A stretch of 64,000 nucleotides of DNA, from positions 1-64,000 of the forward strand of contig JBGCDD010000035.1 of NCBI GenBank assembly GCA_045105075.1, read 5' to 3'. Made by a program: the position numbers and the translations under genes. Below the pieces are notes generated by a model. The model saw only the letters and a list, made by a program, of their open reading frames with translations, did not search any database and was not told the DNA's origin. Shown one piece after another: positions 8,901 to 17,482 of this stretch. This DNA is from JBGCDD01 sp045105075 (GTDB lineage Bacteria; Pseudomonadota; Alphaproteobacteria; Rhodobacterales; Rhodobacteraceae). Position 1 is the first letter of the stretch. Every line of letters starts with the position of its first letter.

Positions 8901-9398
8901 TTAACGGCTCCTTTCGACGGACACTTCGCCCGTGGTCACATCAACTTTGCTGCGCAGATACAGTTCCATCGGCAATGGCTGCGCCCACATATCGGCGCGA
9001 ATGGTCAGCGCGACAGACATGTCATTGCTGTTCTCATCCGGCGTCAGCGCCACCTCGACCGAGCCGGGAATGATCCGCGGTTCATGAACCGCAATTGCGT
9101 TTTCAATCGAGCGACGGATCAGTTCCGCACGCCGCGTGGTCGAAAACTCACCCGAGGCTTCGGCAAGCCCGTAGTTCAGCACGGATCTGGCCACATTGGG
9201 AAACGCCTCTTCATCAAAGGTGCTTTCGATGTTGGTGGTGTTGAGCAACCAGGACAAATCGCGCTGCACGATATCGCGCAAGCGCGACACATCAATCACC
9301 CGCGACTCGCGGGTTTCCTTGAAATTACCCGGATCGGTATCGGTCAATCTGTCCAGCAGCGACGGCTGCAAGCGTTCCGAAAGCGTTTTGTCAGCCAT
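8901..9398 (-). CDS. tssE: T6SS baseplate protein TssE (gp25-like)
   Basis: The 165-residue form starting at the ATG at 9398 gives the expected N-terminus (SLLDRLTDTDPGN). Longer in-frame extensions would lie inside tagJ and are shadow sequence. The protein shows the gp25/lysozyme-like family pattern: a repeated ESRVIDVSRLRD segment, RDLSWLLNTTN, the SVLNYGLA motif and the IENAIAVHEPRI segment. TssE couples baseplate wedges to the first sheath ring. It overlaps the end of tagJ by eight bases. The final strand region is slightly longer than in short TssE proteins. Confidence 0.93.
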   Translation of the reverse strand: MADKTLSERLQPSLLDRLTDTDPGNFKETRESRVIDVSRLRDIVQRDLSWLLNTTNIESTFDEEAFPNVARSVLNYGLAEASGEFSTTRRAELIRRSIENAIAVHEPRIIPGSVEVALTPDENSNDMSVALTIRADMWAQPLPMELYLRSKVDVTTGEVSVERSR

Positions 9399-10203
9399 CC
9401 TCGGCTGCGACCTCGGCGCTGTCCATTTTGAGACTGCGAATGTCCATGATCGCCAGATCGGCCTGATCGGTGGCCAACAATCGCTGACCAATGCCAGTAT
9501 AGGTTTCGTCGCCCACATCGCTCCAGGTGGTGGCGCGGGCCAGTTTCTGTGCCGCATCGCCGGTTTGTGTGGTGCCCGCATAGCGCGTGGGGATCAACGC
9601 GATCACTTCGCCACCATTGGACGTGGTCAGCGTGCCCGCCGTCCAAACCGAATCTCGCAGATCGCCGGGCTCATCAATTTCGATCGAGCCGATTGCACTG
9701 AACGGCAGCCAGAAGTAGCGCCCGTTGATCAACACCTCAAGGACCGGGCCCAGCCGCATATCGGCATCGGCAATCCATTCAAAACGTTGGCCATTCACTT
9801 CGCCCGAGCAAGCCGGAGCCGCATCAAAGGCGCGCGCGCGCAGGTCAGCGGCCTCAGCTGTTTTGCCCTTTGCCAACAGCTTTTGCGCCTCGATCAACAG
9901 AGCCAGCCATTCTTGCGGTTCGCCAAAAATCAGGGGGTCTTTTTCACCGGAAAACACCTTTTCACGGTAAACTTCGCAAATAATCGCCTCGCGATAGGTT
10001 TTGGCCATCATCGTGGCCAGCTCGTCCATCTCGGCGCTGAGCTTCAGCTGGGTAATTGCACGTTTCCAATCGCCAAGCACACAGAGCAGCTGAAACAAAA
10101 AGATCCGCAGTTTCGGATCCGCAGGGTTGGCCCGCACCTGGTCTTGCAAAGCGGCAAGTGTGGCGTCCAGATCGCCGGATTTCAGATGCTCTTCGGGGGT
10201 CAT
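9391..10203 (-). CDS. tagJ: T6SS accessory protein TagJ (ImpE family)
   Basis: A 270-residue ImpE/SciE-type protein. The tetratricopeptide-like N-terminus has LKSGDLDATLAALQDQVRANP and LRIFLFQLLCVLGDWKRA, and the C-terminal half has FEWIADADMRLGPVLE and NGRYFWLPF, all family signatures. TagJ homologues bind the TssB N-terminus and/or ClpV and modulate sheath recycling. With two TssB-like proteins in this locus, its partner could be either. It lies between hcp and tssE, overlapping tssE by eight bases. Confidence 0.92.
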   Translation of the reverse strand: MTPEEHLKSGDLDATLAALQDQVRANPADPKLRIFLFQLLCVLGDWKRAITQLKLSAEMDELATMMAKTYREAIICEVYREKVFSGEKDPLIFGEPQEWLALLIEAQKLLAKGKTAEAADLRARAFDAAPACSGEVNGQRFEWIADADMRLGPVLEVLINGRYFWLPFSAIGSIEIDEPGDLRDSVWTAGTLTTSNGGEVIALIPTRYAGTTQTGDAAQKLARATTWSDVGDETYTGIGQRLLATDQADLAIMDIRSLKMDSAEVAAEDG

Positions 10204-10240
10204 TAACGTGCGGCTCCCTACCGTTGGGTATTATAAGTGT

Positions 10241-10271
10241 CCGGCCCCGGCGTACGAAACGCCGGAACCGG
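10241..10271 (-). terminator. Strong hairpin just downstream of hcp
   Basis: On the minus-strand transcript a 12-bp stem with two G-U pairs closes a 7-base loop (arms 10271-10260 and 10252-10241). It starts 16 bases after the hcp stop codon. No clean U-tract follows, so it may be an RNA-stabilising or partly terminating element that leaves hcp mRNA in excess over tagJ-tssH. A perfect TATAAT lies just beyond it (10235-10230) with a weak -35, so a promoter for the distal genes is also possible. Confidence 0.55.
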
Positions 10272-10286
10272 AAATCTGTAAGCGGC

Positions 10287-10787
10287 TTAGGCCACTTTGC
10301 CTTTTGGCAGGTCCCACTTGAATTCGGACACTTTTGTCAGCTTGTTGCTGCTGTCGTCTGTTTCCGAATATTCCAGTGTCACGTTGCGATAGGCCAGCTC
10401 CCATTCATGGCTTGATGTGCCATCGGACGGGCCGTCATAGGTGAAGCTGTCGATCTGCACATTCTTCAGCGTCCAGATGATGTAGGGCTCAAGACCCTGA
10501 TCTTCTGCATCGCCCGACGCACACTGGTGGATGGTGATTTCGGGAAAGACTTTGCCCGAAGCAACTGCCAGCATCAGTGCAGGCGAGGCTTTGCCGAAGT
10601 TGGTCTTGAGCTTGACCTTGCCGAACTCAGCGTTGCCCAAACCCCGGTTAGTGCCACCGAAATCGGTCATGTCCACGACGCGTTTGACTTCAAAATCAAC
10701 GCCTTCGGTGACGATCCAGCCGATGTGGTTCTCTTCTGTGCAATCGCTCTCGCAGCCTTCGATCTTTACAAAAATTGTCTCAGCCAT
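10287..10787 (-). CDS. hcp: T6SS inner-tube protein Hcp (TssD)
   Basis: A 166-residue Hcp1-like protein that stacks as hexameric rings inside the sheath and is exported. It starts MAETIFVKIEG, has the DFEVKRVVDMTDFG segment, a central KVKLKTNFGKASPAL block with the ITIHQC strand, and the late ELAYRNVTLEYSE strand that ends most Hcp proteins. No C-terminal toxin extension is present, so effectors must be carried in the tube lumen or by VgrG/PAAR, neither of which is encoded here. It is flanked by 76 and 83 bases of untranslated sequence, unusual in this tightly packed operon and in line with separate control of its abundance. Confidence 0.94.
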   Translation of the reverse strand: MAETIFVKIEGCESDCTEENHIGWIVTEGVDFEVKRVVDMTDFGGTNRGLGNAEFGKVKLKTNFGKASPALMLAVASGKVFPEITIHQCASGDAEDQGLEPYIIWTLKNVQIDSFTYDGPSDGTSSHEWELAYRNVTLEYSETDDSSNKLTKVSEFKWDLPKGKVA

Positions 10788-10863
10788 TTTACTCTTCCTT
10801 GTTTTATAAACGCCCTATCTCGGGCAAAGTTGGGGGGTGCCAATAAATGATTGGCGGTTGGGG

Positions 10864-12360
10864 TCAGCCACCCTTCTCAGAGGGAAGCTTCGAGACCAGC
10901 CGGAGAGAGACGGAAAGTCCTTCCAGTTGGTAGTGAGGGCGTAAAAAGAATTTTGATGAATAATATCCTGGATTGCCCTCGACTTCTTCGACCACCACTT
11001 GTGCAGCGGCCAGTGGTTTGCGCGCCTTTTCTGCCTCGGATGAGACATCGGCGTTGAAATCGACATAGTTGTTGATCCAGCCTTGCAGCCAGCTTTCCAT
11101 GTCGTTGCGGCTTTTGAATGAGCCGACTTTGTCACGCACCATACACTTGAGATAGTGCGCGAATCTGCAGGTGGCGAACAGGTACGGCAAGCGCGCGGCC
11201 AGGTTGGCGTTGGCGGTTGCGTCCGGGTCGTCATATTCCGCCGGCGCGTGCAATGATTGCGCGCCGATGAATGTGGCCTGATCCGTGTTCTTGCGATGGA
11301 TCAGGGGCATCATGCCGTTTTTAGCCAGCTCCGCGTCGCGACGGTCATCAATGGCAATCTCGGTCGGACATTTCTGATCGACGCCGCCATCGGTGGTCGG
11401 GAACGTGTGGCTCGGCAGGCTTTCCAGAGTGCCGCCGCTTTCAACGCCGCGGATCCGGCTGCACCAGCCATATTGCTTGAACGAGCGGTTGATGTTGACC
11501 GCCATGCCGTAGGCCGCATTGACCCAGCCATATTTGGTCGCATCTGAGCCGTCGGTGTCTTCCTCGAACGCGAATTCCTCGATCGGGTCGGTTTTGGACC
11601 CATAAGGCAGGCGCCCCAGGAACCGTGGCATTGCCAGGCCAACATATTTGGCGTCTTCGCTTTCGCGCAGCGACTTCCAGCTGGCGTATTCGGGCGTCTG
11701 AAAGATTTTGGTCAGATCGCGCGGGTTCATCAATTCCGACCAGCTGTCCATCTGGAACAACGTCGGTTTGGCGCCAGTGATCAGGGGCGCATGGGCTGCG
11801 GCCGCGATCTTGGACATCTCGCCCAGCAGTTCCACATCGGGTGGGCTGTGATCAAAGTGATAATCCGCCACCAGCGTGCCATAAGGCTCGCCGCCCAATT
11901 GGCTGAATTCCTCGGTGTAGAGCTTTTTGAAAATCGGCGACTGGTCCCAGGCTGTGCCTTTGAACTTGCGCAGCGTTTTGTGGATGTCCTTTTTCGAGAT
12001 GTTCATCACGCGGATTTTCAACATCTCGTCTGTTTCGGTGTTGTTCACCAAATAGTGCAGGCCACGCCACGCGCTTTCCATCTGCTGGAAGTCTTCGTGG
12101 TGCAGGATCTGGTTCACCTGCTCGGTCAGCTTCTTGTCGATCTCCGAAATGATGCTTTCGATCGAGCGCAGCGCGTCATCTGACACCAGATCGGTGTTGG
12201 CCAGCGCCTGTTCGGCCAGTGTCTTGACCGCAGATTCTACGGCCGTTTTGGCCTGATCCGACTTGGGGCGAAACTCTTTCTGCAGCAGGTCCGCAAATTC
12301 GGAGGACCCAAAGGCTGTGGCTTCTGCGCCCGCTTCTGCCTGTGCTTGTTCTTCTGCCAT
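10864..12360 (-). CDS. tssC: T6SS sheath large subunit TssC
   Basis: A 498-residue ImpC/VipB protein. Family landmarks are the LTEQVNQILHHEDFQQMESAWRGLHYLV region, the EEFSQLGGEPYGTLVADYHF block, the FLGRLPYG motif and the late FLRPHYQLEGLSVSLRLVSKLP end. It polymerises with TssB into the contractile sheath. It follows tssB by 11 bases, so the two are co-translated. No second TssC is visible to partner the TssB-like protein at the left edge; one may lie outside the window. Confidence 0.96.
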   Translation of the reverse strand: MAEEQAQAEAGAEATAFGSSEFADLLQKEFRPKSDQAKTAVESAVKTLAEQALANTDLVSDDALRSIESIISEIDKKLTEQVNQILHHEDFQQMESAWRGLHYLVNNTETDEMLKIRVMNISKKDIHKTLRKFKGTAWDQSPIFKKLYTEEFSQLGGEPYGTLVADYHFDHSPPDVELLGEMSKIAAAAHAPLITGAKPTLFQMDSWSELMNPRDLTKIFQTPEYASWKSLRESEDAKYVGLAMPRFLGRLPYGSKTDPIEEFAFEEDTDGSDATKYGWVNAAYGMAVNINRSFKQYGWCSRIRGVESGGTLESLPSHTFPTTDGGVDQKCPTEIAIDDRRDAELAKNGMMPLIHRKNTDQATFIGAQSLHAPAEYDDPDATANANLAARLPYLFATCRFAHYLKCMVRDKVGSFKSRNDMESWLQGWINNYVDFNADVSSEAEKARKPLAAAQVVVEEVEGNPGYYSSKFFLRPHYQLEGLSVSLRLVSKLPSEKGG

Positions 12361-12371
12361 GATACCCTCCC

Positions 12372-12878
12372 CTATTCTTCGTCAGCTTGCGGAGCCGGCT
12401 GGGCTGCCAGCGTTTTCAACAGGCTCGGGTCGGAAATGATCTTTGAGACCAGATCTTCCGCGCCGGTTTTGCCGTCCATATACGTCATCAGGTTGCTCAG
12501 CTGGGTGCGGGCATCCAGCAATTCGCGCAGCGGCTCGACCTTGGCGGCGATGGCGGCGGGCGAAAAGTCATCCATGCTTTCAAACGTGATGTCGACGGCC
12601 AGATTGCCTTCGCCTGTCAGCGTGTTGGGCACGGTAAAGGCGGCGCGCGGCGCCATCGACTTCATCCGGTCGTCAAAGTTATCAACGTCGATCTCAAGAA
12701 ACTTGCGATCCGCAATCGCGGGCTGGGGCACTTCGGATTTGCCGGCCAGATCGCTCATCACGCCCATCACGAAGGGCAGCTGGATCTTCTTTTCGGCGCC
12801 ATAAAGCTCCACATCGTATTCAATCTGAACCCTTGGGGCGCGGTTTCGCGCGATGAATTTCTGTGAACTTCCGGACAT
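12372..12878 (-). CDS. tssB: T6SS sheath small subunit TssB
   Basis: A 168-residue TssB/VipA protein of canonical length. It contains the N-terminal QKFIARNRAPRVQIEYDVE block, the LPFVMGVMSDLAGKS motif, FLEIDVDNFDDRMK and the helical C-terminus ending in an acidic tail. Start ATG at 12878 has AGGAG eight bases upstream. It forms the first part of the sheath heterodimer with the adjacent tssC product. Compared with the left-edge paralogue it lacks the 21-residue repeats. Confidence 0.95.
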   Translation of the reverse strand: MSGSSQKFIARNRAPRVQIEYDVELYGAEKKIQLPFVMGVMSDLAGKSEVPQPAIADRKFLEIDVDNFDDRMKSMAPRAAFTVPNTLTGEGNLAVDITFESMDDFSPAAIAAKVEPLRELLDARTQLSNLMTYMDGKTGAEDLVSKIISDPSLLKTLAAQPAPQADEE

Positions 12879-12919
12879 TTCTTATGCTCCTTGCTGCTTC
12901 GCTGTGCTGCCCATTCGGG

Positions 12920-13012
12920 CGATTTTAGGTGTCTTCCGCGCCATCGGGCGCTTGTTTAAGTGTCGTCCGCCCAATCGGGCGCTTGTTAAGAGTCGTCTCC
13001 GCCGATCAGGCG
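12920..13012 (-). repeat. Three 31-bp tandem repeats formed from the 3' end of tssA
   Basis: Three adjacent 31-base units (12982-13012, 12951-12981, 12920-12950) share a CGCC(T/C)GAT...GG(A)GACxAC...TTAA pattern. The first contains the last codons and the TAA stop of tssA; the next two are diverged copies lying after it. A partial fourth copy may continue to about 12904. They fill almost all the tssA-tssB spacer. Confidence 0.8.
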
Positions 13013-14023
13013 AACGTTGTCCAACCCACCCGGCGCCAGGTCTTGAATGATTGTCATGAAATCTGCGTGAACAAGTTTCTTGGCGCGCTCAAGTAATATG
13101 GGCAACGGGCTGGACGGTTCGTTTTTGGCATAATAAGCGATGATGCGGTCCAAAGCTGCGGTCACATCGTTGCGTGACGCGATCGCGCCGCCGCCACCGC
13201 TTTTGGCCGCCGCCGGTGCGAGGGCGCCATCGTCGGACGCAAATTCTTCTTCCTCTGTCTCTTCAACATCCGAGCCCATGTGTGCCGCCATACGGTTGCT
13301 GATTTGATAAAGCAGTTTGATCAAGCCATCCAAATCGGGCCCAAAACCCGGCGTTTTTTCATCAAATACCGCAGAGATTGCTTTTACATTCTCAAAGGCG
13401 CGGCGTGCGGCGTCTTTGGTTGTGTTCAGCCAGTCTTCGTCAGTGTCCTGAAACGCGGCCATCACAGTGCCGGAGTCAGGAGCGTTGTCCATGTTTTCCG
13501 GCGCAGGCGTCGTGCCATCGGCAATCTCGAGGTCACGCACCGTCAGGCGTCCAAAACCACGGCTTTGTGTCAGCGCCGTGCCACGCAGCGAGCGATAGAC
13601 CGGCGATGCCCCTTGCATCCCGTCGGGTTGACCACTGAGACCCTGGATCGCGTTGATCCGCATGGTCGGGTCATTGTCGTCGTCTTCATCCAGTTCAGGA
13701 TGGCACGTGTCCCAGAACTCTTCCAGGTAGGCCCGGATCACCTGGGTTACGTCGGCAAATGCGCTCAGATCATCAGTGTGCAGCACCGCATCGGCCAGGA
13801 AAATCGCGGCCCGCAAATCATGGCTTTGCTCGAGAACCTCAAGCGCCAGTGTTTTGACTTCGTTGTAATCCGGTTCCGTTGCGGGGCGGATTTCATCACC
13901 GATCTGGGTTTCTTCACCAGGGGTGCCTGCCACTTCCATAGCCATGAAAGAGGCTTCATATTCAGGGTTCTCGCCGCTAGGTGCGTCGCTTCCCTTGGAT
14001 TGTGTCAGGACATGCAGGTCCAT
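12986..14023 (-). CDS. tssA: T6SS cap/baseplate-associated protein TssA
   Basis: A 345-residue ImpA-N-domain protein. The N-terminal half has the LRAAIFLADAVL and LEEFWDTCHPELDEDDDNDP segments typical of ImpA_N. The C-terminus carries the AYYAKNEPSSPLPILLERAK pattern followed by DFMTIIQDLAPGG, typical of short TssA proteins. TssA primes baseplate assembly and can cap the growing sheath. As the first gene of the minus-strand operon it faces the plus-strand ExbBD operon across 174 bases, so the two may share a regulated promoter region. Its 3' end is tandemly duplicated. Confidence 0.92.
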   Translation of the reverse strand: MDLHVLTQSKGSDAPSGENPEYEASFMAMEVAGTPGEETQIGDEIRPATEPDYNEVKTLALEVLEQSHDLRAAIFLADAVLHTDDLSAFADVTQVIRAYLEEFWDTCHPELDEDDDNDPTMRINAIQGLSGQPDGMQGASPVYRSLRGTALTQSRGFGRLTVRDLEIADGTTPAPENMDNAPDSGTVMAAFQDTDEDWLNTTKDAARRAFENVKAISAVFDEKTPGFGPDLDGLIKLLYQISNRMAAHMGSDVEETEEEEFASDDGALAPAAAKSGGGGAIASRNDVTAALDRIIAYYAKNEPSSPLPILLERAKKLVHADFMTIIQDLAPGGLDNVRLIGGDDS

Positions 14024-14197
14024 GATGTCTCCCCTGAGACGAATTGTTGATCAGTCGTGACACTAAGAAACCCAAATCGGCCGTACCGCGCTGTAATCGA
14101 CTTCACACAGAGAAAAAAAACATGGCCTTGATTGAAACTGAGCCTTAACATCAGGATAAAGTCAATTGGTTTCAAGCCCAACAAATGAGGTCATTTT

Positions 14198-15568
14198 ATG
14201 GCACCCAAGAACCTTAAAGGTCCTGAGCTGAAGAAAATGATCAAGTTGGGCAAGGGCGAAGCCCCGGTGTCTTTTGCATTTTCTCTGGATCCGCAGGACG
14301 ACCACGTCTTTATGGTCGACCGAAAAACGCTGCCGCAGGGGCTGGGCACCAAAGCCAAAGCCATGACAAATACCAAGGCCGCATTCGGCACTTTTAACCT
14401 GCGCGGCAAGACGCTTGAGTTGAAATGCGCCCGGGTCATCACCGGGATGGCCAAGAAACTAAAGCTGCACATGCGTAAAAATTCGATGTCGTTGAACATC
14501 GTGATCATGGATGAAAAGGGGCAAATGCTCGAAAGCGCGGTAGAAGAGCTGCCGTTTGATCCCGAATTTGACGAAAAACCCAATGACACCGCGCAAGCGG
14601 GCGATGGCGGCGCACAAGGTAACGCATCCCAGGGAAATGACGCGCCCGTTGACAATGACGCACAGGTGCAGACCGACAACGCGCCACAATCTGCAAATGC
14701 TAAGGCCAATGGTCTGACGGCGACCGCCCTGGCCGGACGATTCAAAGCGGTGCAGCCGATCATCATGGCGCTTAAAGGGCCGGTGGGAGACAAGTTAAAG
14801 CCCCACGTCAAAGACGCCTTGGTCAATTTGAAATCCAACAACTTGGAAAAAGCCGACAAGATCATCACCTTGTTGGAAACGACAGCAGCAAAGGTAAAAG
14901 CCGCCAAAGCCAAAGCCGCCGCAGCCACCCCTGCCATCGACACGACGGCCCTGAGCGCCCGCGCCACCACATTGAAAGCCGCACTGGCCACTTTGCCCGC
15001 CGCCGCGCGCGACAAATTGACAGTCAAACTGGATGCCATAACCAACGCGCTGCACTCCAATGACGCCGACAAAGCCGGGCAACAACTGGACGCGCTGGAA
15101 AAAACCGTCAGCGCGCTGAACGCCAAATTGGCCGGCGCGGCACCAAAGCAAAACGCGGCCAGCGACACCAAAGCTGTCGCTGTGGCGCAGTCGAGCTTGT
15201 CCTGGGCCAAAACGCGTTCCAGCATGGAACAAGAGCTGAACGAGTTGAAGTCGGCCATCGACGCAGCCACCGTTGGAATCGCCGGATTGGAACAAGTGTC
15301 ATCCAAAAGCGGCGCTTTGCTGGATCATTTGATCAGCTTTGACACCAAATTGCAGGATACGCTCGACAAACTGAGCAAAGCCCCGCAAGGAACCGACCGA
15401 GAGGCGCTGAGCGCGACGGCGCGCGGTTTGGTCGGCGCGTATGAAACGGAACTGAACACGCCCTTTTTCAAAGCCGTCGATGACAACGGCTTTGTGAAAA
15501 CCAACATACGGAGCGCCGCATTGGCAGCCCTGCAACAGGTCGGCGCCGCTCTTGATGCGCAGGCCTAA
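14198..15568 (+). CDS. Unknown T6SS-linked 456-residue protein with helical repeats
   Basis: I do not recognise the family. Residues 1-120 are a compact Lys-rich domain. Residues 121-170 are an Asn/Asp/Gln-rich low-complexity linker. From 180 on it is Ala-rich and helical. Two copies of a helical hairpin can be aligned at about 182-232 and 257-310, each with a lysine-rich helix, an (S)N-(N/D)-x-(E/D)KA turn and an LE-T(A/V) helix end. The C-terminal third is again helical. No signal peptide or membrane segment is seen. GAGG lies seven bases upstream of the ATG. It leads the operon divergent from tssA, so a T6SS accessory or effector role is likely but unproven. Confidence 0.78.
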   Translation: MAPKNLKGPELKKMIKLGKGEAPVSFAFSLDPQDDHVFMVDRKTLPQGLGTKAKAMTNTKAAFGTFNLRGKTLELKCARVITGMAKKLKLHMRKNSMSLNIVIMDEKGQMLESAVEELPFDPEFDEKPNDTAQAGDGGAQGNASQGNDAPVDNDAQVQTDNAPQSANAKANGLTATALAGRFKAVQPIIMALKGPVGDKLKPHVKDALVNLKSNNLEKADKIITLLETTAAKVKAAKAKAAAATPAIDTTALSARATTLKAALATLPAAARDKLTVKLDAITNALHSNDADKAGQQLDALEKTVSALNAKLAGAAPKQNAASDTKAVAVAQSSLSWAKTRSSMEQELNELKSAIDAATVGIAGLEQVSSKSGALLDHLISFDTKLQDTLDKLSKAPQGTDREALSATARGLVGAYETELNTPFFKAVDDNGFVKTNIRSAALAALQQVGAALDAQA

Positions 15569-15584
15569 CTTTACGGAGAACGGA

Positions 15585-16010
15585 ATGACCCTGTTGAAAT
15601 CTCTTGTTGGCGGACTCGCTCTTGGAGCCATGACAGCGCTGACTGCATCGGCAGGCCCGGGCGAGTTGACTGTTGAATTGAACAAGTTCGAGGATATCGA
15701 AACCGGCGGCTGCCGCGCGTTCTTCCTGTTCCGCAACGAGACCGAAAACAGCTTTGATGGTTTTGAGATGTCTTTGGCCATTCTGGATGGCAACGGCGTG
15801 ATCGACCGGCTTTTGTCGATTGATGCCGCCCCACTGCCGGTGGCGCGCACAACGCTGAAGCTGTTTGAGATCCCCGACACCACCTGCCCCAACATCTCGG
15901 AAATTCTGTTGCATGAACTCAGCTCGTGCCGGCCGCAAAACGCCGACGAAATGGACTGTTTTCCCATCCTGACCCTCAACAGCAAAACTTCAGCCGCGCT
16001 GGTCAAGTAA
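15585..16010 (+). CDS. Small exported protein of unknown function
   Basis: A 141-residue protein starting at the ATG at 15585, which has GGAGAA just upstream. Residues 1-22 are a Sec-type signal peptide with an LTASAGP cleavage region. The mature part has four cysteines (GGCRAF, TTCPN, SSCRP, DCFPI) that could form two disulfides in the periplasm. It follows the 456-residue protein by 16 bases and is followed by exbB-like after three bases. A periplasmic partner of the ExbBD-TonB-like assembly is the natural inference. No enzyme motif is visible. Confidence 0.8.
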   Translation: MTLLKSLVGGLALGAMTALTASAGPGELTVELNKFEDIETGGCRAFFLFRNETENSFDGFEMSLAILDGNGVIDRLLSIDAAPLPVARTTLKLFEIPDTTCPNISEILLHELSSCRPQNADEMDCFPILTLNSKTSAALVK

Positions 16011-16013
16011 GCG

Positions 16014-16637
16014 ATGCCTGAAATCTGGGACACCATCGGAACCGGCGGGCCGATCATCATGGTGCTGGCGGCGCTGTCATTTCTGTCGCTGACGGTGATA
16101 CTGGTCAAGGTGCTGCAATTGTGGTCAGTGCGCTCGGGCACAACAATGCGCGAACGGGCCTATGACGGTTGGGCCAAAGGCGACAAGCAGGGCGCGCGGA
16201 TTGCCGTGGAGAACGGCAACTCACCTGCCGATCGTGTCGCGGCTTATGCCATGCGCGCGCTGTCCAGCGGGTTCAGCGGCCCGGCCCTGGATGCCGAATT
16301 GGCCCGGCGCGGCAACGAAGAACTGGCGCGGATGAACTCGATGATCCGGGTGCTCGAGCTGATCGCTATGATCTCGCCCTTGCTCGGGTTGCTTGGTACA
16401 GTTTTGGGAATGATCCAATCGTTTCAAGAACTTGAGATGGCACAAGGTGCTGCCAATGCCTCAGTTCTGGCAGGCGGGATCTGGCAGGCGCTGTTGACCA
16501 CAGCGGCCGGATTGCTGGTGGCCATTCCGGCAGCGGTTGGGGCCAGCCTGCTGTCGGCGCGGATCGAAAGCGCCACCTTGATGATCGAAAGCGCCGTGGG
16601 TCAGCTGATGCTGATCGAGAACAGCCCCGCCGTCTGA
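16014..16637 (+). CDS. MotA/TolQ/ExbB proton-channel family protein
   Basis: A 207-residue three-helix inner-membrane protein. Helix 1 lies near residues 9-32. Helices 2 and 3 are in the C-terminal half, with the family motif ISPLLGLLGTVLGMIQSFQ followed by GIWQALLTTAAGLLVAIPA. With ExbD-like partners it forms a proton-driven motor; ExbB/TolQ members use the gradient to move a TonB/TolA-like protein. Operon context is two exbD-like genes and a TonB-like gene immediately downstream. It belongs next to the T6SS rather than to an iron-receptor locus, since no TonB-dependent receptor is near. Confidence 0.93.
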   Translation: MPEIWDTIGTGGPIIMVLAALSFLSLTVILVKVLQLWSVRSGTTMRERAYDGWAKGDKQGARIAVENGNSPADRVAAYAMRALSSGFSGPALDAELARRGNEELARMNSMIRVLELIAMISPLLGLLGTVLGMIQSFQELEMAQGAANASVLAGGIWQALLTTAAGLLVAIPAAVGASLLSARIESATLMIESAVGQLMLIENSPAV

Positions 16638-16655
16638 CAAAGGAACAAAGGCGCG

Positions 16656-17084
16656 ATGGCCAGCACAGTCACCCTCAAGCGCGCAGAGCGGCCCAAGGCG
16701 CTGATTTCGCTGGTGCCGATGATTGATGTGATGCTGATTCTGCTGGTGTTCTTCATGGTCACATCGACCTATCTGAACCTCGACATGATCCCGGCTGTGC
16801 AACAACAAGACGAGGCCAGCGCGCCCGCGCCCAGCCCTGGCACCGGGGGCACGATGATGGTGCGTCTGGCCTCTGACGGTCTGCCGGTGTTGCGCGGGCA
16901 AGCGCTCAGCCTGAGCGCTTTGGAGGCCACGTTGCGCCGCCGTCTGGCCTTGCAACCGCTGACCCAGGTTGTGGTGCTGCCGTCGGGTGCGGCCAATACT
17001 CAGGCGCTGATTTCCGTGATGGAGACCGCAACCCAGGCCGGCGTTGTACGCTTGCGGGTTGTACGATTGGCGCCGCGCCCATGA
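16656..17084 (+). CDS. ExbD/TolR-family protein (first copy)
   Basis: A 142-residue single-span protein. The transmembrane helix covers about residues 17-38 (SLVPMIDVMLILLVFFMV) and contains the conserved proton-path aspartate, D24. The periplasmic domain is TolR/ExbD-like. It overlaps the next exbD-like gene by four bases. Pairs of ExbD paralogues acting as a heterodimer with one ExbB are known in some alphaproteobacterial and gliding systems; that arrangement is inferred here. Confidence 0.92.
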   Translation: MASTVTLKRAERPKALISLVPMIDVMLILLVFFMVTSTYLNLDMIPAVQQQDEASAPAPSPGTGGTMMVRLASDGLPVLRGQALSLSALEATLRRRLALQPLTQVVVLPSGAANTQALISVMETATQAGVVRLRVVRLAPRP

Positions 17085-17482
17085 AGCTGACCCGCCGTCC
17101 AGCCCCGCAGCAATCGGAAACCATCATCGCGCTGATTGATGTGGTGTTCTTTCTGCTGGTGTTTTTCATGCTGATCGGGCGGATGGACGCCACTGCGCCC
17201 TTTGACGTGGCCCCTCCGATTGCTTTGGGCGGCACCGATATGCCCGCGGGTGGAGCCACTTTGTCGGTCAGTGCCACGGGCGAGCTGGCCTTGGACGGCG
17301 AAACCATAGATGCCTCTGGGTTGAGCGAAACGCTCAGCGCTCTTGTGGCGCTGGACCCTGAGATTTTGCTGCGCGTGAATGCTCATCGCGACGCCGAGCT
17401 GCGCCATGTTTTGCCATTGATCAGCCGGGCCGAGGCACTTGGGCTGCGTGACGTCGTGCTTGTCGTCACGCCCGAGCAATGA
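17081..17482 (+). CDS. ExbD/TolR-family protein (second copy)
   Basis: A 133-residue paralogue of the preceding protein. The membrane helix (IIALIDVVFFLLVFFML) carries the conserved D20. The periplasmic domain differs substantially from the first copy, so they are not recent duplicates. Start overlaps the upstream stop, and the stop overlaps the TonB-like gene's ATG (ATGA), giving a tightly coupled exbB-exbD-exbD-tonB string. Confidence 0.92.
   Translation: MKLTRRPAPQQSETIIALIDVVFFLLVFFMLIGRMDATAPFDVAPPIALGGTDMPAGGATLSVSATGELALDGETIDASGLSETLSALVALDPEILLRVNAHRDAELRHVLPLISRAEALGLRDVVLVVTPEQ

Noticed and set aside
9398..9581. A 61-residue N-terminal extension of TssE
   Set aside because: It lies inside tagJ in another frame and lacks family sequence; the ATG at 9398 gives the correct TssE N-terminus.
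14191..15306. A 371-residue minus-strand frame opposite the 456-residue gene
   Set aside because: Antisense shadow without a ribosome site; the plus-strand gene has a good start and operon context.
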